This document shows positions 35,801 through 44,684 of a stretch of 62,912 nt of DNA, piece by piece. The position numbers and the translations under genes were made by a program. The DNA comes from JADKIH01 sp031367345 (lineage in GTDB: Bacteria; Bacteroidota; Bacteroidia; AKYH767-A; 2013-40CM-41-45): NCBI GenBank assembly GCA_031367345.1, contig JANLPR010000194.1:1-62912 (forward strand), read 5' to 3'. The notes below the pieces were generated by a model. That model saw only the letters and a program-made list of their open reading frames with translations, had not been told where the DNA came from and ran no database searches. Positions within the stretch are counted from its first letter, which is position 1; each line of letters starts with the position of its first letter.

Positions 35801-35998
35801 GCCGCATTAATTCCGGATCACTTATAAACTCAACATTTCAATACAATTGGAGCTACTCGTTCAATGACTTCAATGGTAGGCCGCACTTTGTCTAGCGACA
35901 AAGCCTCTCGTAGGTAACAGCAGAAACCAGAAAAGTCAGACAGCTTCACCCATGACTTAGGGGTTTAACAAGTCCCGGAATTAATGCGGTTTTTTTTT
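35801..35998 (+). ncRNA. ssrS: 6S RNA
   Basis: A ~190-nt non-coding segment is closed by a perfect 15-bp stem: CCGCATTAATTCCGG (35802-35816) pairs with CCGGAATTAATGCGG (35975-35989), followed by nine T residues that act as terminator. Inside is an apical hairpin CTTTGTC-TAGC-GACAAAG (35886-35903) and the long interrupted rod expected of 6S RNA. Size, closing stem, T-tail and location right after zapA all fit. 6S RNA mimics an open promoter and binds housekeeping RNA polymerase, mostly in stationary phase. The exact 5' end is inferred from the stem. Confidence 0.82.
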
Positions 35999-36058
35999 GA
36001 GTAAGCGATAAGTAATTAGTGAGTAGTAAGTGGTAAGTGGTAAGTAGTAAGTAGTAAG

Positions 36059-36250
36059 TCCTATTATTAACTTTCATACTTCAAACATCATACTTCTTCA
36101 TTAATCATTAATCATTATTCATTATTCATTATCCTACAATCATTATACATTCTTCATTATACATTATTCATCATACATTATCCATTATACATCAATCATT
36201 ATTCATTAATCATCATTCATCATCCATTAATAATCATTCATAATTCAATT
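36059..36250 (+). repeat. G-free low-complexity tract (CATTATTCATTAAT-type) before rny
   Basis: A run of 192 bases has no G on the plus strand. It is built from degenerate CATTATTCATTATACATT and CATTAATCATT units and extends to the base before the rny start codon. It is the complementary-strand form of the AATTAATAATG arrays at 5040 and 6476. It is preceded at 36000-36058 by AGTGAGTAGTAAGTGGTAAG repeats. Confidence 0.75.
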
Positions 36251-37825
36251 ATGCCGGAAACAATATCATTTCTATATCTACTCATCGGTGTTATCGTTTC
36301 GCTCATTGCTGGTTTTTCTATTGCTAATCTGTTGTCGAAAAAAGCAACTAAAGCAAAGGAACAATTAGCGGGCGACAAAGCACAGATCATTATTAAAGAA
36401 GCTGAAGCAGAAGCTGAAGTTCTAAAAAAGAATAAAATTCTTGAAGCCAAAGAAAAGTTCTTACATCTAAAGACGGAACATGAAAAAGTAATTTCTGAAA
36501 AAGACAGAAACATCAACGCGGCCGAAAACAGAATTAAACAAAAAGAAACTGCGATTGCCCAGAAATTGGAACAAACGCAGAAGAAAGAAAAGGAATACGA
36601 GACTCTTCAGGCCAATTTGAAAAATCAATTGGATATTCTTGAAGGTAAAAAAGAAGAAATAGGCAAACAACACCAACGTCAAGTTGAACAACTCGAAAAG
36701 ATCAGCGGTTTAAGTGTTGAGCAGGCAAAATCGCAGTTAGTAGAAGCTCTGAAAGCTGAAGCGAAAACGGAAGCGATGTCGTACATCAAAGACATCATGG
36801 AAGAAGCGAAACTTACAGCCAACAAAGAGTCAAAGAAAATTATCATCCAAACAATTCAACGAGTAGCAACCGAACACGCCGTAGAAAATGCTGTCACTAT
36901 TTTCAATATCGAAAACGATGAGGTAAAAGGTCGTATCATTGGTCGTGAAGGTCGTAATATCCGTGCGCTTGAAGCTGCTACTGGTATTGAAATTATTGTT
37001 GACGATACTCCTGAAACGATTATTCTCTCCGGCTTCGATCCTGTTCGTCGTGAATTGGCTCGTCTTGCCTTGCATCAGTTAGTAAGCGATGGCCGTATTC
37101 ACCCGGCTCGTATTGAAGAAGTAGTTGCGAAAGTGAAGCGCCAACTTGAAGATGAAATTGTAGAAATTGGAAAACGTACTACAATCGATCTTGGAATTCA
37201 TGGTCTTGCTCCTGAATTAATTCGTATGGTTGGTCGTATGAAATATCGTTCATCTTACGGACAAAATCTTCTTCAACACTCTCGTGAAGTTGCGAATCTT
37301 TGTGCAATCATGGCTGCTGAATTAGGTCTGAATGTAAAACTGGCTAAGCGTGCCGGTCTTTTACACGATATCGGAAAAGTACCCGATGATGAACCGGAAT
37401 TACCGCATGCTATTCTCGGTATGAAACTCGCTGAGAAATTCAAAGAGAACGCTGAAGTATGTAATGCCATAGGTGCTCACCACGATGAAATCGAAATGAA
37501 TAGTATGATCTCTCCGATTGTTCAGGTGTGTGATGCTATTTCCGGCGCTCGCCCCGGCGCTCGTCGCGAAGTTGTAGAATCGTATATCAAACGATTGAAA
37601 GATATGGAAGCGCTTGCTCTCTCTTATCCTGGTGTTGAAAAAACATTCGCTATTCAAGCCGGTCGTGAATTACGTGTGGTTGTTCAAAGTGAAAAAATTA
37701 CTGATAAAGCCGCCGAGGTTTTATCGTTCGATATTGCTAATCGTATTCAAACAGAAATGACGTATCCCGGACAAGTAAAAGTTACTGTTATCCGCGAAAC
37801 GAGATCTGTCAATTACGCTAAGTAA
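36251..37825 (+). CDS. rny: Ribonuclease Y
   Basis: The 524-residue protein has the full RNase Y order: one N-terminal membrane helix (residues 5-27), a long coiled coil (30-200), a KH domain with GRIIGREGRNIRALE near 225, and an HD domain with metal-binding AGLLHDIGKVPDDE near 372 and GAHHDEIEMNS near 411. RNase Y starts mRNA decay at the inner membrane by endonucleolytic cutting. The ATG at 36251 directly follows the G-free repeat tract, so its leader is unusual. The gene is 18 bases upstream of the polysaccharide flippase gene. Confidence 0.95.
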   Translation: MPETISFLYLLIGVIVSLIAGFSIANLLSKKATKAKEQLAGDKAQIIIKEAEAEAEVLKKNKILEAKEKFLHLKTEHEKVISEKDRNINAAENRIKQKETAIAQKLEQTQKKEKEYETLQANLKNQLDILEGKKEEIGKQHQRQVEQLEKISGLSVEQAKSQLVEALKAEAKTEAMSYIKDIMEEAKLTANKESKKIIIQTIQRVATEHAVENAVTIFNIENDEVKGRIIGREGRNIRALEAATGIEIIVDDTPETIILSGFDPVRRELARLALHQLVSDGRIHPARIEEVVAKVKRQLEDEIVEIGKRTTIDLGIHGLAPELIRMVGRMKYRSSYGQNLLQHSREVANLCAIMAAELGLNVKLAKRAGLLHDIGKVPDDEPELPHAILGMKLAEKFKENAEVCNAIGAHHDEIEMNSMISPIVQVCDAISGARPGARREVVESYIKRLKDMEALALSYPGVEKTFAIQAGRELRVVVQSEKITDKAAEVLSFDIANRIQTEMTYPGQVKVTVIRETRSVNYAK

Positions 37826-37843
37826 TCTAATAAAATTTAGCCT

Positions 37844-39106
37844 GTGCAAATTCCTGCTTTCTTTAAGAAGATATCTATTCTCCTTGTCGGATCAGGTCTA
37901 GCACAGGCTTTGAATTTTATCCTCACCTCGTTTCTTACTCGAATGTATTTGCCGGAACAATTCGGTGCGCAGGTCGTTTTTCTAACAATCGCTTTTTATT
38001 TTTCTGTCGTCTTTACCGGTAAATATGAATTGGCTGTTGTTATTCCCCGAGAGGTAAGCAAAGCGAGAGCCTTGGTGAAATTGTGTGTCATTCTGCTTTT
38101 GTCGTTTGGAATTCTTTCTATTCCCTTGTTTTATTTCTTTGGCGATAACATGGCCATCTGGTTTAAGCAAAGTGAAATGGCAAAAGTGTCATGGATGATT
38201 CCTCTCGCTATTATTTCTCTTGGCTTCAGCAGTGTGTTTAACTATTGGCATACTCGTGAGGAAAATTATAAATTACTTTCAGCAGTTCGTATCATTGAAA
38301 CGGTTGTAACTGGTGGACTAGCGCTTGCTCTTTTTAAGTTTAATAGTCACGGACTAATTCTCGGTTCAATTATAGGCACGGGTTTCTCTGTTTTAATACT
38401 TGCATTCTTCTTCCGGAGAAAAAATAAGTACGAAGAAGTTATCCCTGAAAAACTTTCTGAGCTTGCGTCTGAATACAAAGATTTTCCTAGAGCCAATGTT
38501 GCCATTTCTCTAATCGATGCGTTTCAGTTTACTGGTATTACTTTGCTGATATCATATTATTTTGGTCCTGAAACTGCCGGATATTTCGCACTCTGTAATC
38601 GTATTTTACAAGCTCCAATTGGATTAATAATTAAACCGATCACTCAAATATTTTTCTCGGAGAGTTCTAAATTGTTTCGCGAACAAAAAACAATGTATGA
38701 GTTAACTTTGCTAACTGTAAAAAGAACGTTCTTAATTTCACTTCCTATCTTGATCATTCTCATTGCTGCCGGGCCATTTGTTTTCTCACTGGTGTTCGGA
38801 CATAATTGGGAAATCTCCGGTGTATATGCTCAAATATTGATCGGTTGGTTTTTCCTTGAATTTATAAAAGCACCAATATCTCAGTTGGCTGTTATTCTCC
38901 GTAAGCAAAGAAAGTTTTTAGTGGTTAATTTTATTTCATTGGTTCTCTTTCTTACCATTCCGCTCTTTGTTACTGTACTTGAAAAATCGCCTGTGAATTT
39001 TTTAATCTACACTTCAGTTTTCCATATCGGAATTTGTATTTATATGATTACTTGGTTTCTTCAATTAGCAAAAGATCACGATGCACAACTTTCTACCGTT
39101 GCCTAA
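37844..39106 (+). CDS. Polysaccharide flippase (Wzx/MOP superfamily)
   Basis: The 420-residue membrane protein has about 12 helices and starts with the Wzx-like FKKISILLVGSGLAQALNF. Further Polysacc_synt features are MYLPEQFGAQVVFLTIAFYF and GYFALCNRILQAPIGLI. It should move lipid-linked oligosaccharide across the inner membrane. The GTG at 37844 is used as start. The gene opens the polysaccharide cluster, 18 bases after rny, and overlaps the next gene by 26 bases. Confidence 0.85.
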   Translation: MQIPAFFKKISILLVGSGLAQALNFILTSFLTRMYLPEQFGAQVVFLTIAFYFSVVFTGKYELAVVIPREVSKARALVKLCVILLLSFGILSIPLFYFFGDNMAIWFKQSEMAKVSWMIPLAIISLGFSSVFNYWHTREENYKLLSAVRIIETVVTGGLALALFKFNSHGLILGSIIGTGFSVLILAFFFRRKNKYEEVIPEKLSELASEYKDFPRANVAISLIDAFQFTGITLLISYYFGPETAGYFALCNRILQAPIGLIIKPITQIFFSESSKLFREQKTMYELTLLTVKRTFLISLPILIILIAAGPFVFSLVFGHNWEISGVYAQILIGWFFLEFIKAPISQLAVILRKQRKFLVVNFISLVLFLTIPLFVTVLEKSPVNFLIYTSVFHIGICIYMITWFLQLAKDHDAQLSTVA

Positions 39107-40349
39107 GCTGTGGTGGAGAAATGCCACGATTGCAGCATTTATTTTTGCCGCGCTCTTTCCAACTGTCCGCGCTTTCATTTTTGGTGATGCCGCAGGTTCA
39201 ACTTTTTTATCAATCGGATTTTCAATTTTAGCTGATCTGATTTTTGCTTCTATTGCTTCGTATTGCTTGTATAGTCTTTACGCCAAAAAGCAATTGGATA
39301 AAATAGATTTGATCTTTCTTGGCTATATTGCTTTTAGTGTAATCTATGGAAGCATTCTTTCTCATCATAAAATGGCGATCATCTACGGCTTTCGAATGAC
39401 GTATCTTCCAATGTTTATGTATTTCGTAGGTCGAAATGCTACAATGAATGAAGTTGGTGCCGATCTCCTCAAAAAAATGATGTTGCTTGTTTCCGCAATT
39501 GCTATTGTTGGTCTGTTATTATATTTCCCGTTTCATAATGTATACCTATACATCATAAGTCTCAATCACGATTATGAATTCGAACATCAGCTTGTGCCTC
39601 GAATGACTTCGCTTTTTTATACGCCACTCGTTTTCTCTTCAGTGGTAGCATTTGCCTCGCTTTATTATCTAATTCTCTATAGAAAGAATAATTCAAAAAT
39701 GGATCTGCTGTTGTTTATTCTCAACGGCGTTTGTTTAATTTTAAGTATCAGCCGTGGTGCAATCTTGGCTTTTATAATTATGATTCCGGTGTTCCTTTTT
39801 TTGTTGAATGGTTTCAAGAAAATTATTTTGCCTCTTATAACTGTTCTGACTATTGCTACTCTTTGCATTAATGCAATCTCCCCAAAGAAAGATGCTTTTT
39901 TCTTATTCGGATTTATTATGAAATCATCAGTGAATACGATGGAAATGGGCGACCATATTAAACGCGTTGATTTTTGGACTACTTCTGTCACCGATTTTAA
40001 AAGTCACCCGATGGGTTTTGGCCTCGGTAAATCCGGACATGTTGCCAATCGCTTATTTAAAGACACCGACGTCCCCGCAGCGATTTATGCAAACGATGGC
40101 TGGTATTTAAAACTGCTACTCGAAACTGGAATTCCCGGATTTCTTTTTTTTGTGCTGCTAATGTTTTTTATTATAAATTCTGTTCTTCAAATTCAAAACA
40201 GTTACGATAAAGCATTCTTCCTTTGTTTACTCTTGATCATCGGATTTCAATCAATTGTTAGCAACGTACCTGATTTTACGTTCGCATCTTTTTTCCTTTG
40301 GTTGGTTATCGGTTTACGTTCTGATAATTCTAAACGTTCTATCATCTGA
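39081..40349 (+). CDS. O-antigen ligase/polymerase-like membrane protein (first of two)
   Basis: The 422-residue protein has 10-12 hydrophobic helices and a large periplasmic loop near the C-terminal third with HPMGFGLGKSGHVAN and LLLETGIPGF, the Wzy_C/WaaL pattern. It should either polymerise repeat units or attach glycan to a lipid or protein acceptor. The ATG at 39081 lies inside the end of the flippase gene, overlapping it by 26 bases. The two-base gap to the next gene indicates one transcript. Confidence 0.8.
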   Translation: MHNFLPLPKLWWRNATIAAFIFAALFPTVRAFIFGDAAGSTFLSIGFSILADLIFASIASYCLYSLYAKKQLDKIDLIFLGYIAFSVIYGSILSHHKMAIIYGFRMTYLPMFMYFVGRNATMNEVGADLLKKMMLLVSAIAIVGLLLYFPFHNVYLYIISLNHDYEFEHQLVPRMTSLFYTPLVFSSVVAFASLYYLILYRKNNSKMDLLLFILNGVCLILSISRGAILAFIIMIPVFLFLLNGFKKIILPLITVLTIATLCINAISPKKDAFFLFGFIMKSSVNTMEMGDHIKRVDFWTTSVTDFKSHPMGFGLGKSGHVANRLFKDTDVPAAIYANDGWYLKLLLETGIPGFLFFVLLMFFIINSVLQIQNSYDKAFFLCLLLIIGFQSIVSNVPDFTFASFFLWLVIGLRSDNSKRSII

Positions 40350-40351
40350 CT

Positions 40352-41287
40352 ATGAAAATTTCAATCATCATAGTTAGCTATAATGTGCGCGAACTTCTTA
40401 AGTCGTGCCTTCATTCTCTAGAAAAATTTTGGCCGCAAGATTATTCTTTTGAAATTATTATTCTTGATAATTGTTCGAAAGACGGAACGGTCGAGATGGT
40501 TAAAAAAGAATTTCCTCACGTTCACTTAATCGAGTCAAAAAATAATTTAGGCTTTTCGATAGGGAATAATGAAGCTGCTAAAATTGCAAGTGGTGAATCT
40601 TTATTTTTCCTCAATCCGGATACTGAACTGATTGATGATTCTATGAAAATGTTTTTAGACGATTATTTTTCTGAAAGCGGTAAAAGAATTTACGCACCGC
40701 GTTTACTCAATACAAATGGAACTGTTCAGCGTTCTTTGATCAAATTCCCCGGTGTATGGCAAATGTTCGGAGAGTTGTTTTATCTCACACATATTATCCC
40801 CGGTTTCAAAATAATTGCTGAAAAGATTCGTGATAAAAAAGAAGTGGAAGCTATCTCAGGCGCAGCATTGTTGATCGATAAAAATTATTTTTCTGAATTG
40901 AAAATGTTTGATGCCAATTTATTTTGGATGGAAGATGTTGATCTTTGCTTGAAAAATAAAATTGCAGGAGGGAAGAATGTCTATTTTCCATTAACAGAAA
41001 TTGTTCATCACTCCGGACAAAGTTCAACCAAAAGCTATACGATGGTTATTGCAAATCAATTGTTGAGTAAAGTGAAATTTATTAATAAATATTCTAATCA
41101 ATTTAAAAAAATTGCTATCGTTATTGTTTGTAATATGCATATGATAGCAAGAATATTAGTATTTTCATTTCTTGCATTATTTCAACGGAGCTATCTAGAA
41201 AAAGCTCGTTCGTATTTCGCTTGTTTAAAAATTGTTAATTCAAGAATTCGTCGTAAAGACCTTTCCATTTATATCGAAAAAAAATGA
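40352..41287 (+). CDS. Glycosyltransferase family 2
   Basis: The 311-residue protein has a GT-A fold: MKISIIIVSYNVRELLKSC, ILDNCSKDGTVEMV, NNLGFSIGNNEAAK and the metal-binding FLNPDTELID near residue 89, with FWMEDVDLCLK near 192 as the acceptor-side acidic motif. This arrangement is typical of rhamnosyltransferase-like GT2 enzymes. A hydrophobic stretch near 252-272 suggests membrane association. It overlaps the next gene by four bases. Confidence 0.88.
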   Translation: MKISIIIVSYNVRELLKSCLHSLEKFWPQDYSFEIIILDNCSKDGTVEMVKKEFPHVHLIESKNNLGFSIGNNEAAKIASGESLFFLNPDTELIDDSMKMFLDDYFSESGKRIYAPRLLNTNGTVQRSLIKFPGVWQMFGELFYLTHIIPGFKIIAEKIRDKKEVEAISGAALLIDKNYFSELKMFDANLFWMEDVDLCLKNKIAGGKNVYFPLTEIVHHSGQSSTKSYTMVIANQLLSKVKFINKYSNQFKKIAIVIVCNMHMIARILVFSFLALFQRSYLEKARSYFACLKIVNSRIRRKDLSIYIEKK

Positions 41288-42372
41288 AGATCCTTTTACT
41301 TGGCGATATTAATTCTTCTCATCTTCTGAAATGGATACGTTCGCTTTCATCTTCGGGATTTGAAATTGCGGTCTTTACTTTAAATGAGCCGAATCAATTA
41401 ATTCTTGATTCGTTAAGTAATATCAAAGTTTTTTCTTCTGTTGAAAATTCGAAAAACAATTTCAATGGCTCTGAGCTTGGAAAATTGAAATATCTTACTG
41501 CTGTTTCATCACTAAGAAGAATTGTGAAGTCTTGGACTCCTGATATTGTTCATGCACACTATGCTACAAGTTATGGATTACTTGGAGCGCTGTCGGGCCA
41601 TAAAACTTTATTTATTAGTGTATGGGGATCGGATATCTTTGAATTTCCAACCAAATCATCCATTCACAAAAAGTCTATTTCTTTAATTCTTAATCAAGCC
41701 ACAAAAATTTTCTCTGCCAGCGAAATCCTTGCTGATAAAACAAGATTACTAACAAAGAAAGATGTTTTTGTAATTCCTTTCGGTATTGATACGGACTTCT
41801 TTGATGAAAAGATAAATTCAGATGCTGATGAAATTATTATTGGAACTGTAAAGTCGCTCGAAACAATTTATGGAGTTGATATATTACTCACCGCTTTTGC
41901 AAAACTTCAAAAACTTCGTCCTCTTTTACATCTCCGTCTTCAAATTGTAGGTGGCGGAAGTCAAGAAAATAATTTGAAGCAACTGGCATCGGATTTAAAT
42001 ATCAATTCTTCAGTAGAATTTATTGGGAAAATCCCGTTCGACTATTTGCCGGAATACTATAAACGATTCAATATTTTTGCAAACCTTTCGAGAAGTGAAA
42101 GTTTTGGTGTGAGTGTTTTGGAAGCTATGTCTACAGAATTGCCTGTAGTTGTAACTTCTACCGGTGGGTTAAATGAAATTGTTACAAGTGAATGTGGTAT
42201 TCATGTTTCAGTAGAAAATGTTGATGAAACGGTGAATGCTTTTCTTGAATTAGTTGATAATAGATTTTTGAGATCAAAAATGGGGAAGGCCGGCAGAACT
42301 AGAGTAAAGCAGTTGTACGATTGGAATAGTTGTGTTGATAAAATGTCGTATTTTTACAAACAATACAAATAA
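41284..42372 (+). CDS. Glycosyltransferase family 4 (GT-B)
   Basis: The 362-residue protein starts KILLLGDINSSHLLKWI and contains ISVWGSDIFEFP near 115, IIGTVKSLETIYGVDILL near 182, and the GT4 donor-binding FANLSRSESFGVSVLEAM near 258. It transfers an activated sugar with retention. It is in the middle of the polysaccharide operon, overlapping the GT2 gene by four bases and ending seven bases before the epimerase start. Confidence 0.88.
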   Translation: MKILLLGDINSSHLLKWIRSLSSSGFEIAVFTLNEPNQLILDSLSNIKVFSSVENSKNNFNGSELGKLKYLTAVSSLRRIVKSWTPDIVHAHYATSYGLLGALSGHKTLFISVWGSDIFEFPTKSSIHKKSISLILNQATKIFSASEILADKTRLLTKKDVFVIPFGIDTDFFDEKINSDADEIIIGTVKSLETIYGVDILLTAFAKLQKLRPLLHLRLQIVGGGSQENNLKQLASDLNINSSVEFIGKIPFDYLPEYYKRFNIFANLSRSESFGVSVLEAMSTELPVVVTSTGGLNEIVTSECGIHVSVENVDETVNAFLELVDNRFLRSKMGKAGRTRVKQLYDWNSCVDKMSYFYKQYK

Positions 42373-42379
42373 AGAGCGA

Positions 42380-43453
42380 ATGAAGATATTGACCATTGTT
42401 GGTGCTCGACCACAATTTATTAAAGCTGCTGCTGTTAGTCGAGCAATAGGGACTAATAAATCTATGACGGAAGTGATCTTGCACACCGGACAACATTATG
42501 ACGATAGTATGTCGGAAGTTTTTTTTCGAGAAATGGAAATTCCGAAACCGATTATCAATTTGGAAATCCGTGCTTCGCTTCATGGTGAAATGACTGCACA
42601 AATGCTCACCGGAATTGAACAATCTATATTGAATGAAAAGCCGGATGCTGTAATGGTTTATGGCGACACTAATTCTACTCTCGCCGGTGCATTAGCTGCG
42701 GCAAAATTGAACATTAAACTCATTCATGTTGAGGCCGGATTACGCAGCTTCAATATGACTATGCCGGAAGAAATTAATCGTATTGTAACTGACCGAATTT
42801 CAAATTTGCTCTGTTGCCCAACCGATCATGCTATTTCAAATTTGAAAGCCGAAGGATTTGACAGGATGAATATTGCCATAGTTAAAACTGGCGATGTAAT
42901 GCAAGACGCTGCCATGTATTATTCGCAACGTTCAGCTAATTATTCTACAATCATCAAAGATCTTGGTTTAAGTAATTATATTTTATGTACGCTTCATCGT
43001 CAAGAAAATACAAACGATCCACACCGATTGAATGAAATTGTAAAAGCAATTAATTTTATTAATTCGAAAACACCTGTTGTACTTCCGTTGCATCCGCGCA
43101 CAAAGAAAACGTTTGAAGTATTAGGGATTATTCCGGAGTGTAAAATAATTTCTCCTGTTGGTTATTTCGATATGATCGAATTGATTAAAAGCTCATCATT
43201 GGTGATGACCGATAGTGGTGGTTTACAAAAAGAAGCTTACTTCTTTTCAAAAAATTGTGTTACTCTGCGTGATGAAACGGAATGGCTTGAACTTGTTGAA
43301 AATGGTTTTAATATATTAGCCGGTGCCGATTCAAAAAAAATAATTTACTGTGTCGATAAATTCTTGCATAAAGAATTTATGTCGGGTACCGAACTTTATG
43401 GCGGCGGTCATGCCGGCGAAAAAATAGTAGCAGCCATCGAAAAATATTGTTGA
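42380..43453 (+). CDS. wecB: UDP-N-acetylglucosamine 2-epimerase (non-hydrolysing)
   Basis: From the ATG at 42380 the protein has 357 residues and begins MKILTIVGARPQFIKAA, the standard WecB start. Other motifs are HTGQHYDDSMSEVFF, VYGDTNSTLAGALAA, HVEAGLRSF near 100, PEEINR, LCTLHRQENTNDP and MTDSGGLQKEAYFF with TLRDETEWLE. It converts UDP-GlcNAc to UDP-ManNAc, a precursor for ManNAc(A)-containing glycans. The 16 codons that an upstream TTG would add are not part of the family. No ManNAc dehydrogenase gene is in the window. Confidence 0.92.
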   Translation: MKILTIVGARPQFIKAAAVSRAIGTNKSMTEVILHTGQHYDDSMSEVFFREMEIPKPIINLEIRASLHGEMTAQMLTGIEQSILNEKPDAVMVYGDTNSTLAGALAAAKLNIKLIHVEAGLRSFNMTMPEEINRIVTDRISNLLCCPTDHAISNLKAEGFDRMNIAIVKTGDVMQDAAMYYSQRSANYSTIIKDLGLSNYILCTLHRQENTNDPHRLNEIVKAINFINSKTPVVLPLHPRTKKTFEVLGIIPECKIISPVGYFDMIELIKSSSLVMTDSGGLQKEAYFFSKNCVTLRDETEWLELVENGFNILAGADSKKIIYCVDKFLHKEFMSGTELYGGGHAGEKIVAAIEKYC

Positions 43454-43454
43454 C

Positions 43455-44684
43455 ATGCGTTTACTCATTCTTACACAATATTTCCCCCCTGAAGTAGGCG
43501 CACCACAAAACCGTTTGTTTGAATTGGCTGTTCGTCTTCAGAAAATGGGTGTCGATATTACTGTAATGACGGCTATGCCCAACTATCCGAAAATGGTTAT
43601 TCACGAAGCATACAGAGGAAAAAAATATGTGTACGAAGAAATGGAGAACCTTAAAATCTACCGTTCTTCAATTTATGTAACTACAGATAGAAGTATAATA
43701 AATCGACTGCTGAACTATTTTTCATTCGTCTTAAGTTCATTTCGTACTGGCTCTCGGATAGAAGGTGAGTTCGATTATGTTTTTTGTGAAAGTCCACCTT
43801 TGTTTTTAGGGATCTCTGCGTATTTTCTTGCTAAAAAGAAAAAAGCGAAAATGATTTTTAATGTGTCGGACCTTTGGCCGGAGAGCGCCGAAAAATTAGG
43901 GCTCGTTACCAACAAATTACTTTTGCGTGTTTCAACTTGGTTGGAAGAATTTCTTTATCGTAAATCATCAATTATTACCGGACAAACACAAGGAATAGTG
44001 GCTAACATCCAAAATCGTTTTCCAAAAAGCAAAGTAGTTTGGTTGCCAAATGGTGTTGATTTATCTTATTATGATCCTTCGAAATATCAAAGTGAATGGA
44101 GGAAGGGTGTAGGCTTGAAACAAGATGATGCAGTATTTCTTTATGCCGGAATTATAGGCTATGCGCAAGGATTGGATCTTCTCTTGGATGCTGCAAATTT
44201 GTTGAAAGAGAAAAGTGAAATTAAAATTGTACTTCTTGGTGATGGCCCTGAAAAAGAGCGACTCATTAAAAAAGCTGTAGTTATGCAATTAAAAAACGTA
44301 TTGTTTTTTGATCCGGTTCCCAAATCTCAGATGCCTGCAATCGTTGCTGCGGCTAATGCAGCTATTATTCCATTGCGAAGGCTCGATTTGTTTAAAGGTG
44401 CTATTCCATCAAAAATTTTTGAAGCGCTGGCCATGCAAAAACCGATTCTTTTAGGAGTGGAAGGGGAAGCTAAAACGCTTTTTATTGATGATGGGCAATG
44501 TGGCTTATTTTTTACTCCCGAATCAAGCCAAGAGCTTGCTGAATCAATTACTTATATGTGTCAGCATCCTGATGAAGTGAAAATTTGGGGGGAGAATGCT
44601 CGTAACTATGTTGATCAAAAGTTTAACAGAAATAATATTGCCACCGATTTTTATCGACTTTTGACTGAAGTAAATTCTAATTAA
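43455..44684 (+). CDS. Glycosyltransferase family 4, WbuB-like
   Basis: The 409-residue GT-B enzyme begins MRLLILTQYFPPEVGAPQNR, followed by MTAMPNYPKM, features of WbuB/FnlD-like glycosyltransferases. The C-terminal half has LYAGIIGYAQGLDLLLDAA near 232, KIVLLGDGPEK near 257 and the donor site KIFEALAMQKPILLGVEGEA near 316. It probably adds an N-acetylated amino-sugar early in the repeat unit. It starts one base after the epimerase stop and abuts the next gene. Confidence 0.87.
   Translation: MRLLILTQYFPPEVGAPQNRLFELAVRLQKMGVDITVMTAMPNYPKMVIHEAYRGKKYVYEEMENLKIYRSSIYVTTDRSIINRLLNYFSFVLSSFRTGSRIEGEFDYVFCESPPLFLGISAYFLAKKKKAKMIFNVSDLWPESAEKLGLVTNKLLLRVSTWLEEFLYRKSSIITGQTQGIVANIQNRFPKSKVVWLPNGVDLSYYDPSKYQSEWRKGVGLKQDDAVFLYAGIIGYAQGLDLLLDAANLLKEKSEIKIVLLGDGPEKERLIKKAVVMQLKNVLFFDPVPKSQMPAIVAAANAAIIPLRRLDLFKGAIPSKIFEALAMQKPILLGVEGEAKTLFIDDGQCGLFFTPESSQELAESITYMCQHPDEVKIWGENARNYVDQKFNRNNIATDFYRLLTEVNSN

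Noticed and set aside
36059..36250. Possible CRISPR or phase-variable tract before rny
   Set aside because: The units are irregular and without unique spacers, and no homopolymer or fixed-length unit is seen that would suggest slipped-strand switching of the start.
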